The notes under the pieces were generated by a model. That model ran no database searches, was not told the origin of the DNA, and was given only the letters and a program-made list of their open reading frames with translations. The position numbers and the translations under genes are program-made. This document shows positions 46,300 through 55,173 of a stretch of DNA of 64,000 nucleotides, in pieces. The first letter of the stretch is position 1, and the number at the start of each line of letters is the position of its first letter. Source of the DNA: Antarctobacter aquimaris (GTDB lineage Bacteria > Pseudomonadota > Alphaproteobacteria > Rhodobacterales > Rhodobacteraceae); NCBI RefSeq assembly GCF_900184945.1, contig NZ_FXYF01000003.1, forward strand, positions 124,001 to 188,000, written 5' to 3'.

Positions 46300-47145
46300 A
46301 TGGCCCCGGCACGCAAGAAGACCCGCAGCGAAAGCCTGACGCTGCGCTATGCCATCCTCGGGGCCTGGGCGCTGTTCTGCCTGATGCCGGTGCTGTGGTT
46401 CCTGTCCATCGGCCTGCGGCCGCGGACCGAGATCATCACGCCGACGCCGATCTACTGGCCGTCCTTCAGCCTCGACGCCTGGCACATGATCTGGGAGGAC
46501 TGGCCGATGGCGAAATACCTGCGCAACTCGGTCGCGGCGATCCTCGGCTCGGTGCTGATCGACCTGGTGCTGGCCATTCCCGCCGCCTATTCGCTGTCGC
46601 GGTTCCAGTACCGCGGCCGCGACGACATCGGCTTTTACATCCTGTCGACCCGCATGATGGCCCCCGCCATCGTCGCCGTGCCGATCTTCTTCCTGTTCCG
46701 CAACCTTGGCCTGCTGGACACGATCTGGGCGCTGATGCTGATCTACGCGGCGATCAACCTGTCCTTCGTGACCTGGATCATCCGGTCCTACATGCTCGAC
46801 ATCCCGAAAGAGCTGGAGGACGCGGCCAAGACCGACGGCGCCGGGGAAATCCGCATCCTGTGGGAGATCATCATCCCGGCGATCCTTCCCGGCATCATCA
46901 CCGCTTCGGTCATCGCCATGATCTTTGCCATCAACGAATTCCTCTTCACGCTGCTGATCGCGTCGACGCCCGACGCCTACACCATGTCCGTCGCTCTCGC
47001 CAACTTCACCGGCGGTTCCGACGGAGTGATCTACAACGCAATCGCCCTGGTCGCCTTCCTCGCCTTCCTGCCGGTGTTCCTCGTGGTCGTGTTGATCCAG
47101 AAACACCTGTCGCGCGGCCTGACCATGGGCGCAGTCAAGGGATAA
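46300..47145 (+). CDS. ABC sugar importer permease (MalG/UgpE type)
   Basis: 281 residues, six predicted helices, with the EAA loop ELEDAAKTDGAGEIRILWEIIIP. It pairs with the preceding permease. The ATPase gene begins 5 bp after the stop. No truncation visible. Confidence 0.9.
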   Translation: MAPARKKTRSESLTLRYAILGAWALFCLMPVLWFLSIGLRPRTEIITPTPIYWPSFSLDAWHMIWEDWPMAKYLRNSVAAILGSVLIDLVLAIPAAYSLSRFQYRGRDDIGFYILSTRMMAPAIVAVPIFFLFRNLGLLDTIWALMLIYAAINLSFVTWIIRSYMLDIPKELEDAAKTDGAGEIRILWEIIIPAILPGIITASVIAMIFAINEFLFTLLIASTPDAYTMSVALANFTGGSDGVIYNAIALVAFLAFLPVFLVVVLIQKHLSRGLTMGAVKG

Positions 47146-47150
47146 CCACA

Positions 47151-48200
47151 ATGGCACGTATCTAGCTGAACAACATACAAAAGCGTTGGGGCGCCGTGTG
47201 GGGCGTCCGGGACGTGAACCTGGACATCGCCGACCAGGAGTTCATCGTCTTCCTCGGTCCCTCCGGCTGTGGCAAGACCACGACCATGCGGATGATCTCG
47301 GGCCTCGAAGATCCCAGCGAGGGCGAGATCGTCATGGACGGCGAGGTGATGAACGACATCGACGCCCGCGACCGCGACGTGGCGATGGTGTTCCAGGGCT
47401 ATGCGCTCTATCCCAACATGTCGATCTACGAGAACATCCGCTTTCCTCTGCGGATGCGGGGCGTGCCCAAGGCTGACCACGACCGGCTGATCAAGCGCGC
47501 CGCCGCGCTGGTCGAACTGACCGAGTACCTCGACCGCAAGCCAAGCGCGCTGTCCGGCGGCCAGCGCCAGCGCGCGGCGCTGGCCCGCGCCATCGTGCGC
47601 CAGCCGCATGTCTTCCTGATGGACGAGCCGCTGTCGAACCTCGATGCCAAGCTGCGCCAGCACATGCGCCTCCAGATCAAGCACATCCAGCGCGAGCTGA
47701 AGATCACGACGGTCTACGTCACCCATGACCAGATCGAGGCCATGACCCTGGCCGACCGCATCGTCATCATGGAAAAGGGCGCGATCCAGCAGATCGGAAC
47801 GCCGGACGAGATCTACAACGACCCGGCCAACACCTTTGTCGCCAGTTTCATCGGCTCGCCGCCGATGAACCTGGTTGCGGGCATCATGTCCGGGGGCGTG
47901 TTCACCGCGCCCGGCATCAAGGTCGAGGGGTTGCCTGCGCGGCACGACGGAAACCTGACGCTCGGCGTGCGTCCCGAGGATTGCAAGGTCGGCGGAGACG
48001 TTTCCAACCTGACCGGCACCGTCTACGGCGTCGAGCCGACCGGCGACATGACATTCCTGACCCTCAAGGCTGGCGACAAGCTGTTCGAGGTCAAGGCGGA
48101 CCGCGACTACAGGGCTGACCTCGACAGCCCGGCGCACGTCCGCTTTGACCCTGCCCGCATCTACCTGTTCGATTCGACGTCCGGTCAACGCCTGCGCTGA
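47151..48200 (+). pseudogene. ABC sugar importer ATPase (UgpC/MalK type) with amber codon 5
   Basis: The natural ATG at 47,151 begins MARI, then codon 5 is TAG (47,163-47,165), after which the frame stays open: LNNIQKRWGAVWGVRDVNLDI and a full ATPase with Walker A GPSGCGKTT, Q-loop VFQGYALYP, signature LSGGQRQRAALARA, Walker B VFLMDEPLSNLD and a C-terminal regulatory OB-type domain. The family has Gln or Leu at this place (CAG to TAG needs one change). A GTG at 47,196 could restart translation and give 334 residues, losing strand 1 and the aromatic A-loop that stacks on ATP. So the gene is damaged or depends on read-through or re-initiation; it may still be active at a low level. Confidence 0.75.
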
Positions 48201-48230
48201 CCTGCAACACCATCCAGGGGGGAGGACCTC

Positions 48231-49190
48231 ATGACATTCGATTACACCGCCGTAGGGTTTCACACGTTCGACGCGTTGTGCCGCCCGGTGACCCAGATCC
48301 CTCCGAACGGCGACACCTACTTTGTCGAGGACTTCGCCCTCGCGATCTCTGGCGCTGCCGGGGCGGCCGCCGTGGTGGCGGCAAAACACGGGCTCAAGGT
48401 GCAGGCGGTCGGCGGCCTCGGCAACGACCTGATGGGCGACTGGGTGCTGCGCCGCTACGCCGATTTCGGCGTCGATACGGAGATGATGCAGCGCTGCCCG
48501 GACTTCATGACCTCTTCCAGCATCGTGACGACGCGCCCGGACGGCCAGCGGCCCGCGCTGCACAAGCGGGGCGCCACGGCGGGTTTTTACGTCGGCGACG
48601 ATCAGGTCGACCGGGTGCTCGACACCAAGATATTCCACATCGGCGGCGTCGGCCTGATGGACGCGATGGACAACGGCCGCAACGCCGAGCTGCTGGAGGA
48701 GGCGCAAAAGCGCGGTATCACGACGACGCTCGACGTGTTCGCGTCCAAGGCCGAGGACCTGAAGCTGCTCAGGCCGCTGCTCGCGCACACCGACTTCTTC
48801 ATGCCCTCCGAGGAAGAGGCCATGGCGCTGTCCGGCCTGTCGGATTTCGAGGACGTCTGCCAATTCCTGCTTGACCAGGGCGTGGGCGCGGTGGTGATGA
48901 CGCTGGGCGCGGAGGGCGCGATGTACCGCGACCGGCAGGGCCGGAAATTCGACATCCCGGCCTTCCAGATCGACGTGGTCTGCACCTGTGGCTGCGGCGA
49001 CGCGTTCAACGCGGGATTTGCCACCGGGTTGCACCTCGGGCGCTCGCTCGAGGATTGCATCCGTCTCGGCCAGGCGTCGTCGGCGCAGAACGCCATGGGT
49101 CTCGGCTCGCAGGCGGTGGTGACCAGCCTGGACGACACGATCCGGTTCATGGAGACCCAGCCGGTCCGCGCCCGATCCGTCCACGCCTAG
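48231..49190 (+). CDS. PfkB-family carbohydrate kinase
   Basis: 319 residues, ribokinase fold. Substrate-side motif AISGAAGAAAVVAAKHGLKVQAVGGLGNDLMGD at about 38-70 and the ATP-site signature CTCGCGDAFNAGFATGLHLG near 255, with Cys-Gly-Cys-Gly-Asp in place of the usual GAGD; the catalytic Asp is kept. GGGGGGAGG lies upstream of the ATG. As the kinase of module A it should phosphorylate the imported sugar or polyol; the identity of that compound is open. Confidence 0.9.
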   Translation: MTFDYTAVGFHTFDALCRPVTQIPPNGDTYFVEDFALAISGAAGAAAVVAAKHGLKVQAVGGLGNDLMGDWVLRRYADFGVDTEMMQRCPDFMTSSSIVTTRPDGQRPALHKRGATAGFYVGDDQVDRVLDTKIFHIGGVGLMDAMDNGRNAELLEEAQKRGITTTLDVFASKAEDLKLLRPLLAHTDFFMPSEEEAMALSGLSDFEDVCQFLLDQGVGAVVMTLGAEGAMYRDRQGRKFDIPAFQIDVVCTCGCGDAFNAGFATGLHLGRSLEDCIRLGQASSAQNAMGLGSQAVVTSLDDTIRFMETQPVRARSVHA

Positions 49191-49213
49191 ACACCAGGCC
49201 CGGAGGCTTTCAA

Positions 49214-49690
49214 ATGCGCGTCGCCATGCGGACGATCCTCGATCGTGCGGCCAAACGGGGCCATGGTATGCCGGCGGTCAACGTTTCCAACACTTAAACC
49301 CCGCGCGCCGTGAAGCAAGCCGCAGGCGCCACCGACAGCCCGGCGATCCTGAAGGAGACGCGCATCGCGTGCCTACATGGGGGAGGCGATGCTGCGGCAC
49401 CTGCGGAACGCGGAGTCAAAGACATGGCCCAAGATCCCGGGTGTCATGCACCGCACCACGGCAACAGTTTCGCTGCCTGCAAGACTGCCATCGACCTCGG
49501 CTTTTCCTCGGTCGTGGTGAACGGTTCGCTGGGCGCGGACGGCAAGACACCGGCCTCCTGCGGCGGCAAGTTCAGCCGCACGCCCGCCGGCGACATTCCG
49601 GCCATGGAGACGCTGATGGAATTCCACCGGCGGCTGCCCGCGACGCATCCGGTCATGCACGGCGCCTCGGCGGTGCCGCCGAATTCGCGA
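49214..49690 (+). pseudogene. Relic of a class II fructose-bisphosphate-type aldolase
   Basis: Pieces in order match class II aldolases: MRVAMRTILDRAAKRG plus PAVNVSN (49,214-49,297, GGAGG upstream), AAGATDSPAILKETR in a second frame, YMGEAMLRHLRNAES plus TWPKIP in a third, then HHGNSFAACKTAIDLGFSSV plus NGSLGADGKTPAS and DIPAMETLMEFHRRLPATHP plus MHGAS. At least three frame changes and the loss of roughly 100 codons after GKTPAS rule out function. The 49,691-49,919 stretch that follows has no recognisable gene on either strand. The aldolase would have split the kinase product. Confidence 0.8.
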
Positions 49691-49919
49691 TCCATGCCTT
49701 GCGCACGGGCTGGTGCGAGCCGCCGGTCCGACACCATGTCAAGGACGGCGTCGCCGGTGAGCCTGGCCCGCGCGGCGTCCATCGGGCGTGACCGCATCCT
49801 CGGGATCGCGCCGGTGTCGCCGTACGGGCGCGTGCCGGTGATCCTCTGCGCGAGGAACGAAGTCGGCGTGATCGAGAAACGGCACGCCGACCAATAGCCA
49901 ACGGACAAGGGGCGGCAAC

Positions 49920-50274
49920 ATGAAGAGCGTTTCCATCCTCGGGGCGACGGGCTTTTTCGGCCAGAACACGGTCACATGATCGCGCGTGAACCCGAAGCCT
50001 GCGCGGTGGTCGCCCTGACCGGCGGGCGCAACGTCGCGCGGCGCTCGGCGGAACCGGGATCGAGGTGGCCGCCGGCCGGACCTCCCCGCTGGAGGCGGTC
50101 GAGCGGCCGGCCGACTGGGCGATGTCCGGGATCGTCGGCTCGGCCGGTCTGGAACCCGGACTGCGCACGCTGCGCAACGGCCGTACGCTGGCGCTGGCGA
50201 ACGAGGAAAGCCTTGTCTGCGCCGGCGCGCTCCTGCTGGCGGAAGGCAGGAAGGCCTGCTTCAACTGGCCATGA
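49920..50274 (+). pseudogene. Relic of dxr (DXP reductoisomerase)
   Basis: The ATG at 49,920 gives MKSVSILGATGFFGQNTV, the NADPH-binding start of DXR, cut by a TGA; the next frame continues IAREPEACAVVALTGGRNVA, and a third frame reads VERPADWAMSGIVGSAGLEP then LRTLRNGRTLALANEESLVC, the DXR block usually written LANKESLVCAG. Only the N-terminal domain is represented and the catalytic region is absent. At least two frame changes. The genuine dxr should be elsewhere in the genome. Its place after the kinase and aldolase in the importer operon is striking, since a DRL-like enzyme opens the divergent operon. Confidence 0.82.
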
Positions 50275-50295
50275 GCTGAGTTAGGGAGAAAGCAC

Positions 50296-51288
50296 ATGAC
50301 ACCCTCGAATACCGCCAAGTTGCCGCTCTTGCCCGAGCGCAGGTCAGCATCTCTCGCCGCGCGGTTCTGGAAATGGGAAGCGAGCGGCGTGCTTGTCGCC
50401 CTGGTCGTGCTGACCGCCGCGCTCGCCTTTGCCGCCGACAACTTCCTGTCCGCCTACAACCTCTCGGTCGTGGCGCGGCAGGCGGCCTTTGTCGGCATCG
50501 TCGCCCTTGGCCAGACCCTCGTCCTGCTGGTCGGAGGCATCGACCTTTCGGTCGGCGCCTCGGCCGGGCTCTCGGCCATCGTCGGGTCCTACATCCTGGT
50601 GAACTGGGGGATCCATCCCTGGCTCATCCTGCCGATCACCGTCGCCTTCGGCTTTTTCATCGGTTCGATCAACGGCTTCTTCGTCGCGATGCTCCGGCTG
50701 AATCCCTTCATCGTGACCTTGGCGACCTGGGAAATCCTTGCCGGCATGACCATGGTCATCACCAAGGGCTACCCGATCCGCCCGCTGGGCGAGCAGTTCG
50801 GGGTTTTCGGCAAGGGCGAAATCATGGGTGTCCCGCTGCCGGTGATCATCTTCCTGGTGCTGTCCGGCGTGATGATCTGGATGCTCGGCCAGACCCGGTT
50901 CGGCCGCAACATCTTTGCCGTCGGCGGCAACCGTGACGCCGCCGTGCTGGCCGGCATCCGCGCGCGCTGGGTCGAGTTCCTGGCCTACGGTCTGGCGGGC
51001 GCTTTCGCCGCCCTGGCGGGCATCCTATTCGCCAGCCGGATGGATGCGGGGCAACCCTCTGTCGGCGAAGGCTGGCTGATGGGGGCGATCACGGCGGCCA
51101 TTCTCGGCGGCACTTCGCGTCGCGGCGGCCAGGGGTCGATCGTCGGCACCGTGCTGGGCGCGCTGCTGCTCGCCGTGCTGGCCAACGGCACCGTCCTGAT
51201 GAACGTGTCGGGCTTCTGGCAGCGAGTCATCGTCGGGTGTGTCGTCCTCGTCGCGGTACTCGTGGAACTCCTGCGTCGCAGGGACTGA
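50296..51288 (+). CDS. RbsC-type ABC permease (orphan)
   Basis: 330 residues, about ten membrane helices, with the family sequence LVLLVGGIDLSVGASAGLSAI and the late ILGGTSRRGGQGSIVGTVLGALLL. It has no adjacent ATPase or binding protein on its strand; the RbsA-type ATPase at 53,606 is the probable partner. GGGAGAA precedes the ATG. It lies between the dxr relic and the second SorC regulator. Confidence 0.88.
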   Translation: MTPSNTAKLPLLPERRSASLAARFWKWEASGVLVALVVLTAALAFAADNFLSAYNLSVVARQAAFVGIVALGQTLVLLVGGIDLSVGASAGLSAIVGSYILVNWGIHPWLILPITVAFGFFIGSINGFFVAMLRLNPFIVTLATWEILAGMTMVITKGYPIRPLGEQFGVFGKGEIMGVPLPVIIFLVLSGVMIWMLGQTRFGRNIFAVGGNRDAAVLAGIRARWVEFLAYGLAGAFAALAGILFASRMDAGQPSVGEGWLMGAITAAILGGTSRRGGQGSIVGTVLGALLLAVLANGTVLMNVSGFWQRVIVGCVVLVAVLVELLRRRD

Positions 51289-51361
51289 CGCCCGCCTCCC
51301 GGCATGATAGGTCCATCTCGGGGCGCGGCGCATGCGCCCCGACTTGTCGAGGAGCACGGAT

Positions 51362-52306
51362 TTGGCCGAAAGCGATGTTACCGACGACATGAAGTCCCGG
51401 GTGGCCTGGTTGTATTACATGGAAGGCATGACGCAGGACGAGGTCGCGCAGCGGGTCGGGCTGAACCGGGCCCGCGTCCTGCGGATCCTCGCCAATGCCC
51501 GCAACGACGGCAGCGTCCAGATCCGCGTCACCACCAAGGAAGCGAAATGCGTCGAGCTGGAGCGCCGGCTTGAGCAGGTCTGGGGGCTTGAGCGCGCGAT
51601 CGTGGTGCCGACGCCCGCCGACGTGACCCGCATCCCGGCGATCATCGGCAAGGAAATGGCCGGCTACTTCAACGGCGCGATCGGGCCGGACATGTCCGTC
51701 GGGCTTGGCTGGGGGTCGACCCTGACCAGCGGCGTCCCGGCCATCGAACAGAGGCAGCCGAACGGACTCAAGGTGATCTCCCTGCTGGGCGGGCTGACGC
51801 GCGTCTCCAAGGTGAACCCGTCCGAATTCGCCTGGCGCGTCGCCGACAAGCTGTCGGCCGAGTGTTTCCTGATGGCCGGTCCGGTCTATGCGCCGAACAG
51901 GTCGACCCGGGACGCGCTGATGGAGCACAGCGGCATCGTCGAGTTGCAACAGCGGGCGCGCGCGCTTGACATCGCCATTCTCTCGGTGGGCGACCTGACC
52001 CCGCGCTCACTTTTGGCCGAGTACGGCCTGCTGACCCAGGACGAGATCGCCTCGCTCGAACGGGCGGGCGCGGTGGGCGACGTGCTGTGCCGGTTTGTCG
52101 ATGCGGAGGGCCGGATCGTCGATCATCCGGTCAACGACCGCGTTTTCGCCATTCACCCGCACGACCTGCGGCAGGCGCGCAAGCTGGTTCTCGCTTCGGG
52201 CGGCTGGCACAAATACACCGTCATCCGCGCCGCCATGCGGATGCTGTCACCGGCCGTCCTGGTCACCGACGAGGCGATCGCAAGCCGCCTGTGCGGAGAA
52301 AAGTGA
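51362..52306 (+). CDS. SorC-type sugar-binding regulator (module B)
   Basis: 314 residues if started at the TTG at 51,362, where GAGGAG is seven bases upstream; an ATG at 51,332 would add ten. HTH WLYYMEGMTQDEVAQRVGLNRARVLRILANARN, then the SorC effector domain (SVGLGWGSTLTSGVPAIEQ, SLLGGLTRVS). It resembles the module A regulator in layout but differs enough to be an old paralogue. Position suggests control of the ribose-type importer genes on both sides. Confidence 0.87.
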   Translation: MAESDVTDDMKSRVAWLYYMEGMTQDEVAQRVGLNRARVLRILANARNDGSVQIRVTTKEAKCVELERRLEQVWGLERAIVVPTPADVTRIPAIIGKEMAGYFNGAIGPDMSVGLGWGSTLTSGVPAIEQRQPNGLKVISLLGGLTRVSKVNPSEFAWRVADKLSAECFLMAGPVYAPNRSTRDALMEHSGIVELQQRARALDIAILSVGDLTPRSLLAEYGLLTQDEIASLERAGAVGDVLCRFVDAEGRIVDHPVNDRVFAIHPHDLRQARKLVLASGGWHKYTVIRAAMRMLSPAVLVTDEAIASRLCGEK

Positions 52307-52644
52307 CCTCCGCCCGCTCACTTGCCGGCCGGGCATCGTGGCGGCGGGTCCGCGGCCGCCGCGTCTGCACTGCCCCCGACCCTCATCCAGCTGAAACCGG
52401 AGCCGCCGGGTGACGATCGCCCGCTGCGGCGCGTCGGGTGAAATCGCTCCTTGCGATGCGGCATCGGCCGCGACCACCACGTCGACCAGAGCCGGGACGG
52501 CGCTGATCGCTCCCGTTGGGCGATCCGAAGAGGCTCTTGCGGCAGTGACATCCGGCGTGCCCGATCTCTCTCGGATTCTGCCCCCGGAATGCAATCCGCG
52601 CGGGGCCGTTTGACCCCGCGCGGCGAATTCGCTTGTCGTCGTGT
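52307..52644. other. 338-bp intergenic region between converging module B genes
   Basis: No gene supported on either strand. A perfect 10-bp hairpin at 52,596-52,623 is the only structure seen. Confidence 0.6.
52596..52623. terminator. Hairpin between convergent module B genes
   Basis: CCGCGCGGGG and CCCCGCGCGG around an 8-base loop. It lacks a T-run on either side, so it would be a weak or factor-assisted terminator, most likely for the leftward importer operon ending at 52,645. Confidence 0.45.
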
Positions 52645-53622
52645 TCAGCGTCCGGGCTTTTTCCCGAAGGCAACTGCAAGCACGATGATTGCACCGGCGA
52701 CCATCATCTGTTCGCTGACATCGAGGCCCATGATGATCAGGCCGTTGTTGATGGTGCCGATCAGCAGCGCGCCGACGAAGGTGCCGACGATCGTGCCCTT
52801 GCCACCGAAGAGGTTGGTGCCGCCCAGGATCACCGCCGCGATGGCGGCAAGCTCTGCGCCCTCGCCGAAATTGTAGCGTGCGGTGCCCATCATGCCGGTC
52901 CACAGCATGCCCGCAAGCGCAGCGCCCATGCCAGTGATGATGAAGCAGATCACCTTGGTCCGCCGGGTGTTGATGCCGGAGTAACGCGCTGCTTCACGGT
53001 TGCCGCCGGTCGCCAGGACCTGCCGGCCGAAGGGCGTGTAGCGCAGCACGAAGTGTCCGATCGCAGCGACCAGAAGCGCCCAGAGGAAAAGCGTCGGAAC
53101 CACCCCGATCGTGCCCGGGCCAAAGACCACGTCAAAGGTTTCGTTCCGCACAGGAACGGGATTGGTGTAGGTCACCCGCATGTCGACGCCGCGAATGAGC
53201 TGCATCATGCCCAGCGTGACAAGGAACGAGGGGATCGAGATCACCGTGACGAAGAAGCCGTTGATCAGACCCACGGCCAGGCCAGCGAGAAGACCCGCGG
53301 CCACACCGCCCAGAAAGCCGAGACCCGCCTGCATCGCCAGGGCCGAGCACAGGGCCGCAAGCGCCGCGGTGGACCCGACAGACAGGTCCAGCTCACCCGA
53401 GGAGATCACGAAGGTCATCGCGACCGAGATCACCGCGATCATCGCGGTGGTTCGTGCGATGTTGAACAGGTTGGTCACCGTCAGGAAGCCCTTGTCGCCG
53501 ATGGTGAACGCGAAGAAGACCAGGACGGCGGCAAAGCAGATATAGACGATGTTTTCGCGCCAGGAGATGTTGAACGCTGGCAGCCCGCCGGGGACAACCT
53601 TGTTTTCAGCCTTGGACAGCAT
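52645..53622 (-). CDS. RbsC-type ABC permease (module B)
   Basis: 325 residues with about ten helices. It has the family blocks FVISSGELDLSVGSTAALAAL and AAVILGGTNLFGGKGTIVGT. Its start overlaps the ATPase stop by 17 bp, so the two are coupled. With the ATPase and binding protein upstream it makes a complete ribose-type importer. Confidence 0.92.
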   Translation of the reverse strand: MLSKAENKVVPGGLPAFNISWRENIVYICFAAVLVFFAFTIGDKGFLTVTNLFNIARTTAMIAVISVAMTFVISSGELDLSVGSTAALAALCSALAMQAGLGFLGGVAAGLLAGLAVGLINGFFVTVISIPSFLVTLGMMQLIRGVDMRVTYTNPVPVRNETFDVVFGPGTIGVVPTLFLWALLVAAIGHFVLRYTPFGRQVLATGGNREAARYSGINTRRTKVICFIITGMGAALAGMLWTGMMGTARYNFGEGAELAAIAAVILGGTNLFGGKGTIVGTFVGALLIGTINNGLIIMGLDVSEQMMVAGAIIVLAVAFGKKPGR

Positions 53623-55099
53623 GGTGGAGCACCTCCTCAGAATCGACGGCCTGCCGCGGCATTTCCCGGATCAGGCGCCCGTCATGGATGATCAGAAGCC
53701 GGTCGCTTACCGCGAGCAGCTCTTCGAATTCCGACGAGATGACCAGAACCGCGGTCCCCGCGTCGGCGGCCTGCCGGATCGTATCGACGAGATCGGCCTT
53801 GGCGCCGATGTCGACGCCGATGGTCGGCTCGTCCAGGATCAGAAGCTTCGGAGCGCGCTCGAGCCATTTTGCGAGCACGATCTTCTGTTGGTTGCCGCCG
53901 GACAGGAAGCGGACGATCTGACCGGGTCCCTCGGCGCGGATCTTGAGCCCGCCGATATGCTTCCTCGTGGCTTTCCGGGCCGCGGAGTCGCGGATCACTC
54001 CCCTGCGGCTGAACGCTTCCAGGCTGGGCAGGATCACGTTGTCCTTGATGGCGTGATCAAGAACGAGGCCCTGCGTGCGTCGGTCCTCCGGCACAAAGGC
54101 GGCACCCGCCGCGATCGCCTCCCTGGTGTCGCGCACGGTGCGGCCACCGATCCGCACCTCGCCCGCATCCGCGCGCCGCAGGCCGAAAATGGACTCGACG
54201 ATTTCTGTCCGCCCCGCGCCGGTCAGACCGGCCAGACCCACGATCTCACCGGGCCGGACATCAAAGCTGACATCATGGACCAGATCGCGCACGGACAGGT
54301 TCCGCACCGTCAGCACAGGCTGTGCCGCCGCGTCGATTCCGCGCTCGATCCAGTGCATGGACGAACTGTTGTCGTCGCCCAGCATCGCCCGGATCAGCTG
54401 TTCCATCGACACGTCGCCGGCCTCGGCCGTCAGAACGTCGCGACCGTCGCGCATCGCGGTGATCCGATCGCAGATGCGAAAGATCTCGGACATGCGGTGT
54501 GAGATGTAGACGATGGAAATGCCGTTCGATTTCAGCTTGCGGACCAGGGTGAACAGGCGCTCGGCCTCTTCCTCGGACAGCGATGCTGTCGGCTCGTCCA
54601 TCACGATGATCCGGGCGTTCTTCGACAGGGCCTTGGCGATCTCGGTGATCTGCTTTGCACCGACACTCAGATTTTCCACCCGTTCGCGCGGGTCGATCCG
54701 TTCACCCAGTTCGCTCAGGATCTCTCTCGCTTTGGCCACCATGTCCTTGTCGCGGATCATTCCGCCGCGCAGGGATTTGGGCTCATGACCGAGAAAGATG
54801 TTCTGGGCCACCGTCAGCGTCGGCACCAGGCTGAATTCCTGGTAGATCATCGAGATCCCGGCAAGTTCGGCCTCGCGGGGAGTTGCAAAGCTGACCTCTG
54901 TTCCGGCGACCTCGACGGTGCCCGCGTCACGGGCATGTACGCCGGCGAGGATCTTCATCAGCGTCGATTTTCCGGCACCGTTCTCGCCCATCAGGGCGTG
55001 ACATTCCCCGCGGCGGAGCGTGAAGCTGGCGCCCTTGAGAACCGGAACGCCGTTGAACGACTTGTCGATGTTGCGCATCACCAGTGCGTCGGTCGTCAT
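53606..55099 (-). CDS. RbsA-type ABC ATPase (tandem domains)
   Basis: 497 residues with two ATPase halves. The first has a normal Walker A GENGAGKST, NLSVGAKQ signature and VMDEPTASL; the second has GLTGAGRTE, degenerate at the P-loop Lys, and FLSGGNQQKIVLAKWL with LILDEPTIGVDIG. This asymmetry is usual for sugar importers of this type. The ATG at 55,099 is followed by TTDALVMRNIDKSF. Confidence 0.93.
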   Translation of the reverse strand: MTTDALVMRNIDKSFNGVPVLKGASFTLRRGECHALMGENGAGKSTLMKILAGVHARDAGTVEVAGTEVSFATPREAELAGISMIYQEFSLVPTLTVAQNIFLGHEPKSLRGGMIRDKDMVAKAREILSELGERIDPRERVENLSVGAKQITEIAKALSKNARIIVMDEPTASLSEEEAERLFTLVRKLKSNGISIVYISHRMSEIFRICDRITAMRDGRDVLTAEAGDVSMEQLIRAMLGDDNSSSMHWIERGIDAAAQPVLTVRNLSVRDLVHDVSFDVRPGEIVGLAGLTGAGRTEIVESIFGLRRADAGEVRIGGRTVRDTREAIAAGAAFVPEDRRTQGLVLDHAIKDNVILPSLEAFSRRGVIRDSAARKATRKHIGGLKIRAEGPGQIVRFLSGGNQQKIVLAKWLERAPKLLILDEPTIGVDIGAKADLVDTIRQAADAGTAVLVISSEFEELLAVSDRLLIIHDGRLIREMPRQAVDSEEVLHHAVQG

Positions 55100-55173
55100 G
55101 GCTGATCCTCCCGAACATCGTCTCAGCATGGGTAGGGCCGGGCGCAACACCGCGTCGCGCCCGGCAGCTTTGC

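Noticed and set aside
45538-47157. 539-codon reverse frame opposite the ABC permeases
   Set aside because: It is a shadow of two membrane proteins with EAA motifs; the predicted protein is low-complexity Asp/Arg/Gln.
49310-49897. A 195-codon frame as a complete protein
   Set aside because: Only parts match class II aldolase, bounded by frame changes; the second half matches nothing. It is a relic, not a gene.
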